This document shows, in pieces, positions 36,190 to 48,479 of a DNA stretch of 64,000 bases. Origin of the DNA: Peromyscus leucopus (taxonomy: Eukaryota > Chordata > Mammalia > Rodentia > Cricetidae). The translations under genes were made by a program, and so were the position numbers. A model generated the notes under the pieces. That model made no database searches. It worked only from the letters and a program-made list of their open reading frames with translations, and had not been told where the DNA came from. Where the stretch lies: contig NC_051084.1 of assembly GCF_004664715.2 (NCBI RefSeq), positions 59,701,334 to 59,765,333 of the forward strand, given 5' to 3'. The first letter of the stretch is position 1; every line of letters begins with the position of its first letter.

Positions 36190-36520
36190 TGCACCTCCAA
36201 CCCAAAGGGACCTATTTTTTTTTTTTGAATTTTTGTCATGTGTACTTACTTTTTGCCTCCTTTTGGTCTTTGTAAAAATTAAATTGTATCTTAAAAATCA
36301 CTGTGTCTGGCTTCTTTTTTTTTAGTGTTTTTGAGATTCATCCACGTTGTCATCTGTCATAGTACATCCTGTTATATGAACACACTAATCTGTTCTTTCA
36401 TTTATGAGGACCTGTATCCCCTCCAGTTTTACTTATCATGAATAAAACTCTATGAGCATTTTCTACAAGTAATTTCACAGACATGCTTTTATTTCTCTGG
36501 GGCAAACACTATTATTGACT
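36190..36520 (-). mobile_element. Old L1 (L1M-type) 3' fragment
   Basis: 'actgtgtctggcttcttttt', 'gagattcatccacgttgtca', 'catttatgaggacctgtatc' and 'gaataaaactctatgagcat' follow the order of antisense ancient L1 sequence ('ctggcttatttcac', 'ttcatccatgttg', 'gaataatgctgc'). Heavily diverged. Confidence 0.6.
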
Positions 36521-39500
36521 AGATTTTATTGTTGAATTATATAAATTCTTTTATCTATTTTGAGTCCAAGCCCAATACAAACACCTATATTTCATGTTCA
36601 TATACATGCATTCATGTACCCATTGATACAGAACATATGTAAGATAATGCGTGTATTTTTTATCAGTCTATAATTGTGTAATTGCATCCTTAAGAACATC
36701 TCTTAAGTGAAATTCAACATTTGAAATTTTGAGCCATTAGTCTTACTCTGTAGCCTAGACTGCCAGACTCACTATTTAGCCCAGCCTGGCCTTAGCCTAT
36801 ATAAAATGGTATTTTGAGTTATGTAGCAAGACAATTGCACATGGACAGTGTAGATGAAGCCTGGCACATTTATCTTTTCTTCCTAAGGTTCCCATTCTTG
36901 TATTCATTTATTATTTAATTTTACATATGAGAAAAAAATGGAAAACTTAAAAAATAAGGCAGTTATGTAATTTTAGAAAAAATTCTGTCTTTGGAAATTT
37001 CTCAATAGAAAATTTCTGATGTACAAATATCATAAATATTGCATTTGCTATATTTATTGTCTACTAATATTATGACAGATACAGTATACATTCTGAAAAG
37101 ATTTAATCCCCCCCATATTTCTAATTTAGGAATTTCAATAAAACACATTAAAATTTCCTATTTCCCCTTATTTTCTTAAAATTTACATAAGTATATTGCT
37201 GTTTTCTTGTGTGGAAAGAAAAGAAACTCTGGACTTTGCATAAAATTGTTAGTTTAGGTCAAAATCCATTTCTATGGTGAGTTCATATTTACTGGTTAGA
37301 CATTAAAACTACTTATCAAGTAGCTTGTGCACTGTTTATGTGTGAATTTAATGAATAATCTTGGAGGAAAACTTGTCCTTTAAAATGGTATTTTCTGAAG
37401 AATGAACCTCCTATGTGTTGAGTGATTTGCTTAATTTCTAGACCTAAAATGTTTGTTCCATTATTTACAGACAGAGCCTCTTTATGTAGCCAGGCTGGCC
37501 TTAATGTAAGGATTACCAATATGTGTCAGCACTCTGAACTTTATTATTTTATAGCATCATTTATAACAATTTACCTAGCAGTGAAGTTGAAGAAAACGAA
37601 TATCTCAGGAGATACAGCACTGTCGCATTGTTATCCCCAAACTGAACACTATTCTCTAAAAACTGCTCCATATTACACCAGCTTAGGGTAAAGATGGCTT
37701 GTTTAGCAATCTTTCCCATACCAGACCATGGAACCATTTTCTATGGTGACACTTATTTTAATACTAGGGAAATTTTCCACGACTTAATCTTTTGAAAATG
37801 CTAACTTTGAACGCTGTTTACTGACTGCACCTGTCATCCTCCAAATGGTTATCATTTTGTGTAGCTCTACTAAGTTCCAAGGATAGAATGACAGACAACC
37901 TTAGGAAAAAAATGGGGCTTTATTTTTTTCTTTGAAAAAATTATAAGCTTCTGAGGCTCTTCTAAGATTAACAGGTCTTTGTATTTCTCTTTATGTTATT
38001 CTATTTTTTCCCTGAAAATATTTCACATAAAAGACATGGTAATAGACATTGATATTTATTGCTTGCTACATAAATATGAGGATGTGAGACCAGATCCCAA
38101 ACCAGTATATATATATAAAAAGCCAACAAATAGCAAAATCAATTAACACCCACAACTAAGAAAAACATGAAATTTTAAAACACACTATCTGTTTCAACAG
38201 AATTGACATAAACTTGAGTTTTGTTCTGAGTTTCCTTGTCCTGACTAAAACATGTATGTTTTTAACAGAATAATGTCATTTTTTTAGTGCTATATAAAGC
38301 GATTAATATGGAGTTCCATGAAAAAGAATCAAATTGTCTAATACTTGGTGACCTCACTAAGGCAGAGAATGATATAACAGCTATTTTTTATATTGACTGT
38401 CATAAAAGCTAAGGGTGTAACATCAAAATGTAATTGAGAGAAAGCTGCTTTATGGGAGGCTGTGATCATGTGGTCCAGGCTACGAGATTTCTTATGGTTT
38501 CGTTTCCTTTAAAGACTCATACGTTCTGGTGTAAAGAATGAAAGGCTCCCTTGTCCCCAGTCTTTCCCAAACACCTGACTGACACATTATAATCAAATGG
38601 TGAACTAATAAGATTAAAATTCCTAAACCCAAATTCCAGCTTTTAAAGTCTGGGTTGAGACAGAGAAGGCTATCATTTGAAAACCCCTCCACAGCATTCT
38701 AATGTATAACAACAGTCTCTGGAAACAACTAATTTCCCTTGACTATTGCTTTTGTCTGTTAGTTTGTCTGTGTGACCTGACCATTAGAGAGTGTTGTAAA
38801 ATTTATGTTTCTATTCCTCCCCGTGGACTCAGGGTGACAGTACTGTTCAATGCAGGGCATCAACTTTTAAGAGAATTGTTGGTTAAAAAACAACTGTATC
38901 TAGATTTAGTTAGGTTTCCGGAGCACTTGCTTGGTAAGAGAGAATTGAAGGACTGATCAATAAGAAGGGAAGAGACAGGAAAGGGAGGCTAAGAGCGCTG
39001 AACTCAAATGTGTGTAGGCCAGTGTTTGACAGAGGCACCAGAGTCCCTCCATGGAGCTGTTCAGGTAGGATTCCTGTGGTCAGTTGTAGGATCAATGGAC
39101 TCAAGTTATGTAGGATTGTCTTCAGTCAACACTGTAGAAAGAATAATCCAGCAGTTGGAAATATTTAACTATAGAATTAATTTTGTCAAGGCAAATTCTC
39201 TGTGGCATTAGGTTTGCTTGGATAGAGGGGAAGACAAACTTCAGTTTTATAGTTTTATGTTTTTCTATTTATGTGCGTCTATAACTGGGAGGTAGGCACC
39301 AAATGAATCCTAGAGTTAGTTAAAGTTCTAGGAATAATGCCCAAAGCAACATGAGCATTAGTCATATACACAATAGTATAACTGAGATTATAACCTCTGA
39401 GAACATTAAATCACTTGACAGTATATAAACATTTAGAAAGTATAAGAGACTGGAACTAGATTTTTATAAAACAAATATACATTATATTTAACAGTTGGGT

Positions 39501-39521
39501 GAAATAGATACAGTTTTGATT
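36521..39521. other. Long unassigned AT-rich stretch
   Basis: Two degenerate inverted B1-like scraps are visible near 36745-36810 ('cttactctgtagcctagact', 'cagcctggccttagcctata') and 37468-37525 ('ctctttatgtagccaggctg'). Otherwise no repeat, exon or gene was recognised. Frames of up to 89 codons lack any domain. Confidence 0.45.
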
Positions 39522-39530
39522 GCATTATTA
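39522..39530. repeat. Target-site duplication, left copy (GCATTATTA)
   Basis: A 9-base direct repeat of 40727-40735 flanks the GAPDH pseudogene, as expected for L1-mediated insertion. Confidence 0.75.
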
Positions 39531-40726
39531 ATTCTATGCTTAATTATTTTTTGTGGGTACAGTGAACTTTTTTGGTGGTATTCAAGACAGTGGGGCTCCC
39601 TAAGCCCGTCCCAGTCTTCTGGAGGTCTGGGATAGAAACTGTGAGAGGAGATGTTGGAGGCTGAGTTGGGACAGGGACTCCTCAGCAGCTGAGAGCCTTT
39701 GTCTTCCTCTTTATTCTTGCTGAAGTGGTGGTCCAGGGCTTCCTCTTGAAGGCTGTGAGGTCCACCACCCTGTTGCTGTAGCTGTATTCATTGTCTTATC
39801 AAGAAATTAACTTTATGAAGTTGTCATTGAGAGTAATGCCAGCCTCAGCATCAAAGGGGGGACAGTGGGCATCACTTCTAAAGTCTCAGAAGATAACTTG
39901 GTCCTTAGTGTAGCCCAGGATGCCTTTTAGTGGACCCTCCAATACTAGCTTTGCCATCTTCTTCATGTCTTCATACTTGGCAGCTTTCTCCAGGCAACAT
40001 GTCAGATCAACAATGGACACATTGGGAGTAGGAATATGTAAGGCCATTTCAAGCTTCCCATTCAGCTATGGTATTACCTTGCTCTACCTTGGTCATACAA
40101 GTGGATACAGGGATGATTTTCTGGGCAGTCCCATGACCATCATGCCATAGCTTTTAAAAGGGGTCATCTACAGTCTTCTGAGTGGCAGTGATGGCATAGC
40201 CAGGAGCACTAAGCAGTTGGTGATGCAGCAAGCATTGCTGACAATCTTGTGTTAGTTGTCATACTTCTCTTGGTTCACACCTTTCACAAACATGGGGTCA
40301 TCAGTAGAAAGGGCAGACAGCATGGATGACCCTTTTGGCTCCCTCTTTAAGTGAGTCCCAGCCTTCTCCATGGTGATGAAGACAACAGTAGACTCCAAAA
40401 CATACAGGGCACCAACATCACCTCATTTGGTGTTAGCAGGATCTTGTTTCTAGCAGGTGGAGGTGGCCTTCCTGTTAATGACAGGTTTCCCCTTCTCAGT
40501 CGTGATTGTGCCATGGAACTTGTCATGAGTAGACTCATACTGGAATATGTAGACCATGTAGTTGAGGTCATTGATGGCAATAATCTACTTTGCCAGAGTT
40601 GAGCTACCCATTGTTGTACCTCAAATCCATTCACTTCAACCTTCATCATCATGTCTCAGACTCAAGGCTGGCACTACATGAGAAGATGCAGCTGTCTTTG
40701 GAAAAGGGGAGAGCAGAGCACCCTTA
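39531..40726 (-). pseudogene. Gapdh-ps: Processed GAPDH pseudogene
   Basis: The reverse complement follows GAPDH mRNA (glycolytic glyceraldehyde-3-phosphate dehydrogenase) from 5' UTR to poly(A) without introns. The former 5' UTR lies at about 40650-40720 and the start codon position at 40647-40649 (translation begins MMKVEVNGF, versus MVKVGVNGF in the enzyme). The active-site region at 40211-40242 reads NACCITNC, where the enzyme has NASCTTNC. The stop region is near 39740, the 3' UTR reaches 39553, and an A-rich tail remnant lies at 39531-39552. It is non-functional: several deletions shift the frame. One removes about 60 bases near 40198, ahead of the active-site motif, and others near 40580-40625 remove much of the N-terminal NAD-binding region. 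The AATAAA signal is also mutated. Identity is secure; the exact parent gene copy cannot be told. Confidence 0.95.
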
Positions 40727-40735
40727 GCATTATTA
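40727..40735. repeat. Target-site duplication, right copy (GCATTATTA)
   Basis: Matches 39522-39530 exactly and lies just beyond the former 5' UTR end of the GAPDH pseudogene. Confidence 0.75.
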
Positions 40736-42289
40736 TACCTGTATTTGAAGATAGTTTTTAAGTTAAAATTAATTTAAACAGCTTCAAGGAAATAAAATGT
40801 TACAGCAGTATAATAGGGCTCAGCTTGTTCAACTCACACTGTGAGAAATCTACAAAACAGGTCTTTGTAAATACTATGCCAAGGAGTGGTTTCCTATCTC
40901 CTTATCACACGAAGTTGATGTCATGATAAAATGAGTTAGTGAATGAAGACTGAATTAACAAGGTACTATTATACAAACTAGATGGATGTGAGTTATTATT
41001 ATGGTCATGACTGTGACTGATGGACAGATCAACTTGCTTGCAGGTTGTGATCATAGCAATTGGCATGGAGTGTGGCATAGAGCAGGTGTCTCTAAGCATT
41101 TGTTGATCAGTTATGCCAGCCATTTTTTAACAACTCATACAAATGTTGTGATCAGTAGGGCATCCCAGTGGGACTTTAGAAAACAATACTGTTTTGTGTC
41201 CTGTTTTCCAATAAACAGTTTTGAGCTTCTTCCCAGTATTCAGGCTGCTGTTATTAAATAAAACATCTCATGCCCATATATGGTCTGTGTTATTAGAAGA
41301 TACTTAAAAAGTATTAATCAGTATGCTAAGGCTGGAAGTCTTCCTGGAGTTCTGGACATCTGAGTTGACTTTAGAAGAAAGTGAAAATGAAGATAGAAGA
41401 GGTGACAGACAATTTGATGGAAGGAAAATGGGATATGGGAATAAGATTAAAGTTTCAAACACGCTCTAAAAATGTGAAGCTGATTTACCTGGGTTGGTTA
41501 ATGAGCTATGTTAGGCGTTAAGAGGAAGAGATGGATGAAATACCTCCAAAAAAGATAGCTCTGGATGTATTGTACATGGGGGTGAGGATCTGAAACACTT
41601 TCCTTGACTGTGTGAAAAGAGAGACATCTCAGAAGGGAACACTCCGGCCCTGTATTTAAGGGAAAATAAATTTGGAATTTCTAGCTGTAAGGAAGGGTGA
41701 CTTTGAAAGATCTTTTAAAGGAAGAATCACCATTTGAGAGGCAGAAAAAAGGAGCCATAGCAGCGCTGAGGTTGTGAGCATCAGCTGTTCAACATTAGAG
41801 CTGGTGGCAGGACCTGGGAGAATGGAGCTGAGAAGTGAGGCAGACTAAGGTCTTATTCAGTGGAAATGGCCAGCTTTATTCAGGGCATCAGAAGACTTAT
41901 ACTCTGAGGGCAGAGAGGAGTTACAGGGGTGAACTGTTCAGTCGAAAGGGCAGACAAGTCGCACTCTGTAAAAAAAAAAAAACCATATTTTTCCATAGAG
42001 GCATATAAGCAAATAGCAATAGCCAGTTGTAGTGGATAATCTGAAGTAAACTCACTCCAATCTGCTACACATGGAAGGGGCATAAAAACACGTTCCAATG
42101 ACAGTTCCCTGTTTTGAAGAAACTGAGGTCACAAGACTCTTGTTTTCTCACAAGCACTCTGAATTCTGACAGGACTCCATTTCTGGACTGTGTTCTGACA
42201 ACCAGTGGCTTAGTGGAGTGCCCTGAAGATCTTGGGAAGTATGTGGGAGTGTCAGAGGAGGACAACTTAGATAAATTGTTTTTTCCTGT
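40736..42289. other. Unassigned sequence
   Basis: An A run lies at 41971-41983. Frames of 68 to 86 codons show no family resemblance. No repeat was recognised. Confidence 0.45.
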
Positions 42290-42800
42290 GCTTCTTTTTC
42301 TTTTTGAGATTATAATATAATTACATAATTTCTCCCTTTCCTTTTCTCCCTCCAAATATTTCCATGCACCCCTCTTTCATCTCTTTTAATTCATGGCCTC
42401 TTTTTTTTTTAAATTAGTTGTTGCTATATGCATATATGTGTATACATACATAGACCTAAATACATAAATATAAACTGTTGAGTCTGTAAAATGTTGCTTG
42501 TGTGTGTCATTTCAGGGCTGACCATTTGGCATTAGATAGCCAGTTGGTGTACTCTTTCCTGTGGAAGACTATTTCTCCTGCTCTCAGCATTTCTTAGTTT
42601 CTTCCAGTTCTTTTTGCAGGGTTGCCACCTCATGGTCTTTCTCTTGTCCATGCTACCATGTCTGTTTTTGCCTTTGTTCATCTCATGTTTAGACAGTCAT
42701 GTTAGTGAGACTTTATAGGTGAAACTTCTGATATTCCTAGGAGACATGATCTCATACCAAACTCTCTGTTGCTCTGGTTCTTACCTCTTTCTGCTGCTTT
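42290..42800 (-). mobile_element. Lx (rodent L1) 3' region
   Basis: Antisense Lx text: 'aatttctccctttccttttc', 'gggctgaccatttggcatta', 'gatagccagttggtgtactc', 'tggaagactatttctcctgc', 'agacagtcatgttagtgaga', 'ctaggagacatgatctcata', 'tgctctggttcttacctctt'. The L1 3' end is on the left. No coding sequence of L1 remains. Confidence 0.72.
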
Positions 42801-43813
42801 CCACTTAATTGCTCGTGGTCAGCACTTGGTCAAGTTCTAGGTAGGTGCAGGTTTGACACCTAAGTGATGTGGAGGAACCTCTGCAGATCCATTGACACGT
42901 TAGCTCTGCTAGATCAAGAAAGAGCAGAAAGCTTGGAGGATGTACCTCTGTCCCAGTGGGTTTGAGAAATCTTGTTGCCTATGCATTTGATCACCCGAAA
43001 TGAATATTTCCTAAGTGGCTGGTTATAACTTCATCAATTTGGATGAAAGGGATGCAAAAAAAATATTTGCAATATTTATTTGCTTTTCTTCTAAACACAA
43101 AAATCATGACAAAAACCAATTATATTCAAGTATTAGAGTTGCTACCAAAGCGTCATGTTGAATTGTTTTGTCCTTTTATCATATTCAGATAAAGGAGGCA
43201 TTATGGTTTCTTGACATATTAAATTATCAGTTATTTACAACAAATGAATAGTGTCTATTTCTTTCAAGAAACTTATGCACTCAAACACATTACACAGTGC
43301 AATAGACATTCTTATTTGATGGGCCCCATTAACTCTTTAATTCTCAAAGGCAGGTGAATCAGTTGCAAAATTGTTTACCATTAATTGAATGTAATGACTG
43401 AGATATTTCATTAATGCCTTTGTAAATTTCATTTCCCAGATCATTTTTTTCTATTTAAAATCCACAGAAACCCCACCAAGGAACTTTTGTTATCTCTCTA
43501 AATAGCTATTTATTAGTTATCTGTCTCCCAGATGAGAGAAGAAAATGAATACCTTGCAGAGAAGGGGCATTCTTAGATCCATGGACCTACCCTAAAATGT
43601 TACCTAAAAATAAGAAAAGTTGCAAAGTATCTTCAGAATTTTTGCTATCCATTTTTTCTTGTTTCTACTACCAGATTTCATAGTTTTAGCATAAACATGG
43701 TGATTGTAGCAAGCCATTGTACAACTGTCTTTTGTTCTTGCACAACACTCAAACATGGCAAGAAGTATCTACTAAACATTAGTGCCCACCATTTGAAATG
43801 CTCAATTATAATT
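42801..43813. other. Unassigned sequence
   Basis: AT-rich, with no recognised gene or repeat. Confidence 0.45.
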
Positions 43814-44025
43814 GTAGGTAGCTGGACTTGGAATGTAGCTCTGTTGGGAGAGTACTAGCCTAGCATGCCCAAGGCGCTAGATTCAGTCCCTAACACTACC
43901 CCAAACAATCTCTCCAAGGGGTAGCATACATCTATAATTCTTGCTAGAGGATCAGAAATTTGAATCCTAGTGAGCTTGAGGCCAGCCTAGGCTAAATGGT
44001 GGTCTCTACCTAAAAAACAAATTAT
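43814..44025 (+). mobile_element. ID-B1 (B4 family) SINE
   Basis: The ID-like half 'acttggaatgtagctctgtt', 'gggagagtactagcctagca', 'gattcagtccctaac' is followed by a B1-like half 'ggtagcatacatctataatt', 'agcttgaggccagcctaggc' and an A-rich end. This is the classic ID plus B1 dimer order. Confidence 0.7.
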
Positions 44026-46127
44026 ATTTATTGGGTATTACTAACATTTAAATGACAAAGAAAAACATTTCACAGGTATCGTGTGTTTCCAAAAGTTGTC
44101 CTTCTAAGAGGGAATTGTGTTGTTTCACAAGTCCGTTTGTAACTTGAATATTGTTGCTTTTGTTTCTCACAAAGCACCAAGTACAGTGCCTAGTGTCTGG
44201 TGAGATTACCTGGCTGAAGAGATGAGTGACAAACCCTAAGGCTCACTGGAAAAACTAAGGAATGTCAGCTAGTATTATTATCTGCTTCTTTCCATTTATG
44301 CTGTTAGTCAGTGTTCTCGTCTAAATTCGTCTCAGTTTGCTGAGTTGCCTTTTCAAATAATTGAAGACAATTTTAAGATGCATGCCTCTTTTTGAGAGTG
44401 TTGACATTTCTTTTTAATGTGGTGTTATTGCAGAGAAAACAGTGTCTCCTGTCTCACTCTTTCGACTCAGTGGGGGTTCCAACTCAGTGGTGGTTTCTGT
44501 AGGCCATGCTCAGGATTTGTTGGAGCACAGCCATCAGTTTGGCCCCTTGATTCTCATTGGGGCTACAGGGCAAATAAATCAGCTGTGAATGACATTGGAA
44601 CTCTTTTCAAATGGAATGAAAGTACTATAGGCTGTAAACAATTTTCTCTTTAAGATAAGTGCTGTTAGTCCCAAGACTGTTGCAATAATACTGCTTGATT
44701 TTATACCAGTATGTTTTCTTTTATTAAAAAAAAATCCATGTGGTTTTCTTTGAGTACAGATTTTATGTGAGTGAGTGTGGGCATGACAGTCTGTGATTGC
44801 CATACCAGGTGTTTCAGTGGAAATGAATGGATGGATCTTAGGTTTGCACAACTGGAATCCAATGTGTTCCACACAGAAGCATGATCTGCCATGGCTTCCA
44901 GAGGAACACAACAAATCTAGTCAGCTGGCACAGACTGTTTCCTCCATTGCCAGAGAAAATTAGATGGCCTTTCAGTTTTTCTGTGCTTTCTTTCTAGATA
45001 CTAAGGATTGTGACTTTTCAGGTTAGTATTTTTCCTTGACAAAACAAAAACAAACGAAACCCCTGCAGTTTCCTTCTATGTCTAAAAGACTAATAGGCCT
45101 CCTAAGAAGACTCTAGATAGGCTTACCTCAGTAATTTCAATGGGTTTATGAGGGAGAATTATTTAAGTCAGAACGCTGTTGAACATGCTAATTACCATAG
45201 GAAAATGTGATATAGAAGATGAAAGTTTTTTTCCTTATGTGAAACAAAAGAGAAACCTGCCAACTTCTTCCTGCTTTCTAGACTTAAGGGCTGTAAACTG
45301 AACTGTCTGGAGGCTATAGTTTAGAAAAGAGGCAGCCCACAGAACTGAGAGCCTGTCTTCCTCAGGCCTCTGACACAGGTCAGCAGAGATGTTTTTAGAG
45401 GGAATTCTATCCCTAGGAAGTGAGAGCCATGAAGGCAAATGGGGAGATGGTTACACTCTCTATAATATTTTTCCAAAATCAATCTCTCCAAGTGTTGTCC
45501 TTCTAGGAGCATTCTGGAAGGAAGTGGAGATGTCAATTACAGTTCAATCCAAGGGTGATGTTTGGAAAAAACCGATTGCCTATTTTCCCCATGACATCCC
45601 TGTCCACCACCTCAGGAACGTGGTTTCTTCATTAAGCTAATTTCTCCTTTTCTTTATCCTGCCCAACACTTACCTTTCTCTGTCCCTTCTCCCATTTCTT
45701 GAAATTCTTTCCTTCCCATGATGATACCTCATCTAGACATGTGTCATAGGTATAAAAAGAACTATCTCTATTTCATAACTACCTCTTTTCTCAATGTAGA
45801 TTTTCAACAAATTATCAATATTCACTATCTTCATTATTATATAGCCATTTTTTCCTTATGAACTCACTGACATTAAATTGGCACTCTCTCTCTCTCTATT
45901 TTCATCTCAAAACCTTACTTGAGGCCTCATGTTATTGGATGCTTTTCTCTGCTCCATTGACTCTTAATGCATTCACATGAGTAAGGAAATGTAAATGAGA
46001 GGACATATGTGTGGAGTATGATACTAGATGGAATTTGTATGTGGTTATAATATTTCAAGAACGGTGAATGGGGAAATAAATTGATTTTGTTAAAATAATA
46101 GCTCAGATTAAAAATAGGCTGTTTGGG
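44026..46127. other. Unassigned sequence
   Basis: A MIR/L2-like word group occurs at about 44175-44200 ('gcaccaagtacagtgcctag'). The rest has no recognised feature. The 111-codon minus frame (44579-44914) contains no known domain. Confidence 0.4.
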
Positions 46128-46250
46128 AGGCTGGAGAGATGGCTCACCATTTATGAGAGCTTGTTGCTCTTTCGTTAGATCAGAGTTCAGTTTCAAGCAC
46201 ACAGCTTCAGGGATCATAGTCATACTTTTAAAATAAATCTTTAAAAAAAG
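46128..46250 (+). mobile_element. B2-like SINE, internally deleted
   Basis: 'gggaggctggagagatggct' with 'gagcttgttgctctttcgtt' and 'atcagagttcagtttcaagc' is the tRNA-like 5' part. It ends 'aaaataaatctttaaaaaaa', a B2-type tail. The middle is shortened. Confidence 0.68.
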
Positions 46251-47815
46251 AGATTATTGGAATTGATGATGATATCCTTGGAACAGTCTTAGGATTTTGT
46301 AGAATCCAACATGTTAGCATAGTGATGGCTGTTAGGGCAGGGAGAAGAGCAGAGACTTAGTTTCTTATTATTTTCTTCCCTTCTGTCTTTGAAAAAGAAG
46401 TTTTATTCTTCAAAATTCAAAATATTACATTAATCTCAATAGTAAATCATCTCTCCTATAGGATCCTCTTTGTCTAGATTTTTGAATACCAGTGACTTGG
46501 CCTTTGCAGGGCAAGGCCAGACTCTCAGGGTTCATTATGAAAGATGGCCAGCTGTTTCCCTTTCTTAAGGTTAAAAAACAGCTTCACCTGTCTTTGTGCT
46601 TTTCTTAAAATAAAAATCTCCCTGATGTGGCTTTTGAGAGTTCCAAGAATGCACATTGGTGGCAGAAGGGGCCCTGGTGGTTTGTGATTAGTACCTCTGG
46701 TTTTTCAAAACCCAACATTCACAAACTCTCCTCCTGGTGGAGAGTTTCCTCCGCTCCATCTCCACTTACAGGGAAAAGCCGTCATATCCGTTTGTTCACC
46801 GTGGAATTGACATCAGTATGCAAATTTTAATATAAAATGGGATTTGAGATAATGTTTTTAAAGCTTTTCCTCTTTTCAAATTAGTGAATGGGAATGGGGT
46901 CGCTTCTGAAGACTTTTTGTAAAATGTACCTGAATGATTTTTATCAATTGTACTCTGCCTTAAAGTGACTGATCTTTTATCTTTTTTGATGCATTTCTGT
47001 ATAAATCTTTGTGTCAGATAAGCTGCATTGCATATTAAATTTTACAATGTTTCCGTTGGATCAAAGTCACTCTATATTTCTATTTAAGTTACTATCACCT
47101 CTGGCTGTCAACACTGCTAGGATATTTGAAGAGTATGGTCCCAAAGCTTTTAATAGTGTACCTGCATCATGAAATACAGGTACTGAAAAATTATTGAACT
47201 CACTGGACACTTTTTTTTAAACCTCTTAGCATCAAATGGGGTATGACAGTCACCTGATCCAAACCCTGGCTTCTTAAACCAACAACAATTGCCATTCATT
47301 GTCATCAGAAATTTTAAACATAATTTGTGAACTCGTTTATATGTGGGGAAGAGGGAAAGGTGAATGTGATATGCCCTACACATGGAAGTCAGAGAGAAGC
47401 TTGAAGCCATCGATTCTCGTCTTCTACTGTTTAAGTCCCTCTTCTATTCATCTTCAGGCTGGGTGGCAAGTGCTTTACTCTCTGGATCATCTCCCCAAGT
47501 CCAGAAATGTAATTTTATCTCCCAAATCTTCAGTTTCTAAGTTCCCCCTTTCTATCAAGTGGGACCTCTATATGTCTTTGCATAGTGATATGAAGTTGAA
47601 ATATGTACACTTTGGTATATGATTAATGTTGAGTATGAAGTTCAGATTCTGTTTAGGAAAAAAAAAACAAAAACAAATAGAAGCCAAGAGATTCATTCTT
47701 TCTTCACTGAAAGATATTTTCTTATATACAACTTTAAGGTGTTATTTCCTAGAATACTGTTATTTAAATATGTAAAGCAGTAATTTGTCATTAAAGAGTT
47801 TTTGTTTCTCCCCAT
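46251..47815. other. Unassigned sequence
   Basis: No recognised repeat or gene. The 46620-46820 part is less AT-rich and transposon-free by eye, so it could be conserved non-coding sequence. The 107-codon plus frame at 47299-47622 has no domain. Confidence 0.42.
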
Positions 47816-47819
47816 GGGC

Positions 47820-48064
47820 TTTGTTGGTTCAGTGCTTACTGTGAAAGCATGAAGACCTGGGTCCCATTCCTGTATCCACATAAAAAAAGCTGGGAAATGG
47901 TCTTGTGTGCCTGTAATCCACGTGCTGGGGCACTGAAGATTCCTGGAGATTGCTGCCTAGACAGTGTAGTTGAATTTCAGTGAGAGACCCTGTCTCAAAA
48001 AATATGGTGGAGAGTGATTGAGGAAGACAGATGATACTAATGTTTTGACTATACAATGCACACA

Positions 48065-48096
<32 letters not shown>
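47820..48096 (+). mobile_element. B4-like SINE with (CA)n tail
   Basis: The ID-like part 'cagtgcttactgtgaaagca', 'tgaagacctgggtcccattc' is followed by the B1-like part 'gtgtgcctgtaatccacgtg', 'gtgagaccctgtctcaaaa' (48-base region near 47980), and the tail passes into (CA)n at 48066-48096. Confidence 0.68.
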
Positions 48097-48100
<4 letters not shown>

Positions 48101-48479
48101 AGAAGGGATAGAGAGAGATTCCTACTTACCAAGTCATATGCTAACAAATAATTTTTGTTCAGAAAGAGAACTATATAAAAAACAGTGTTGTTAATTCAAA
48201 TCATGCTGTTCATTATAAATTGTATTTTCAAAGTATCTTACAGAAATGTGATATAATTTCAATAAATATTATATATGTTATATTCTGAATCATGTATTTT
48301 AGCATGTTAAATTGGTTACTCAAGTTTGAAATCTATAGCTTTTAATTTTTAAAAAGTACTTTGTAAGTGTATATCAGGAAAATTCTCGGCTCTTGGCATG
48401 TATTAATGAACCAAACAGACTAAGATCTCTATTCTTGAGCAACTCTTATTTTAAGCAATGAGAAACATGAGATATGAAT
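48097..48479. other. Unassigned AT-rich sequence
   Basis: No recognised feature. Confidence 0.45.

Noticed and set aside
40347..40652. 101-codon minus-strand frame beginning like GAPDH
   Set aside because: Only the first residues match GAPDH. It then reads out of frame because of deletions, so it is part of the pseudogene, not a gene.
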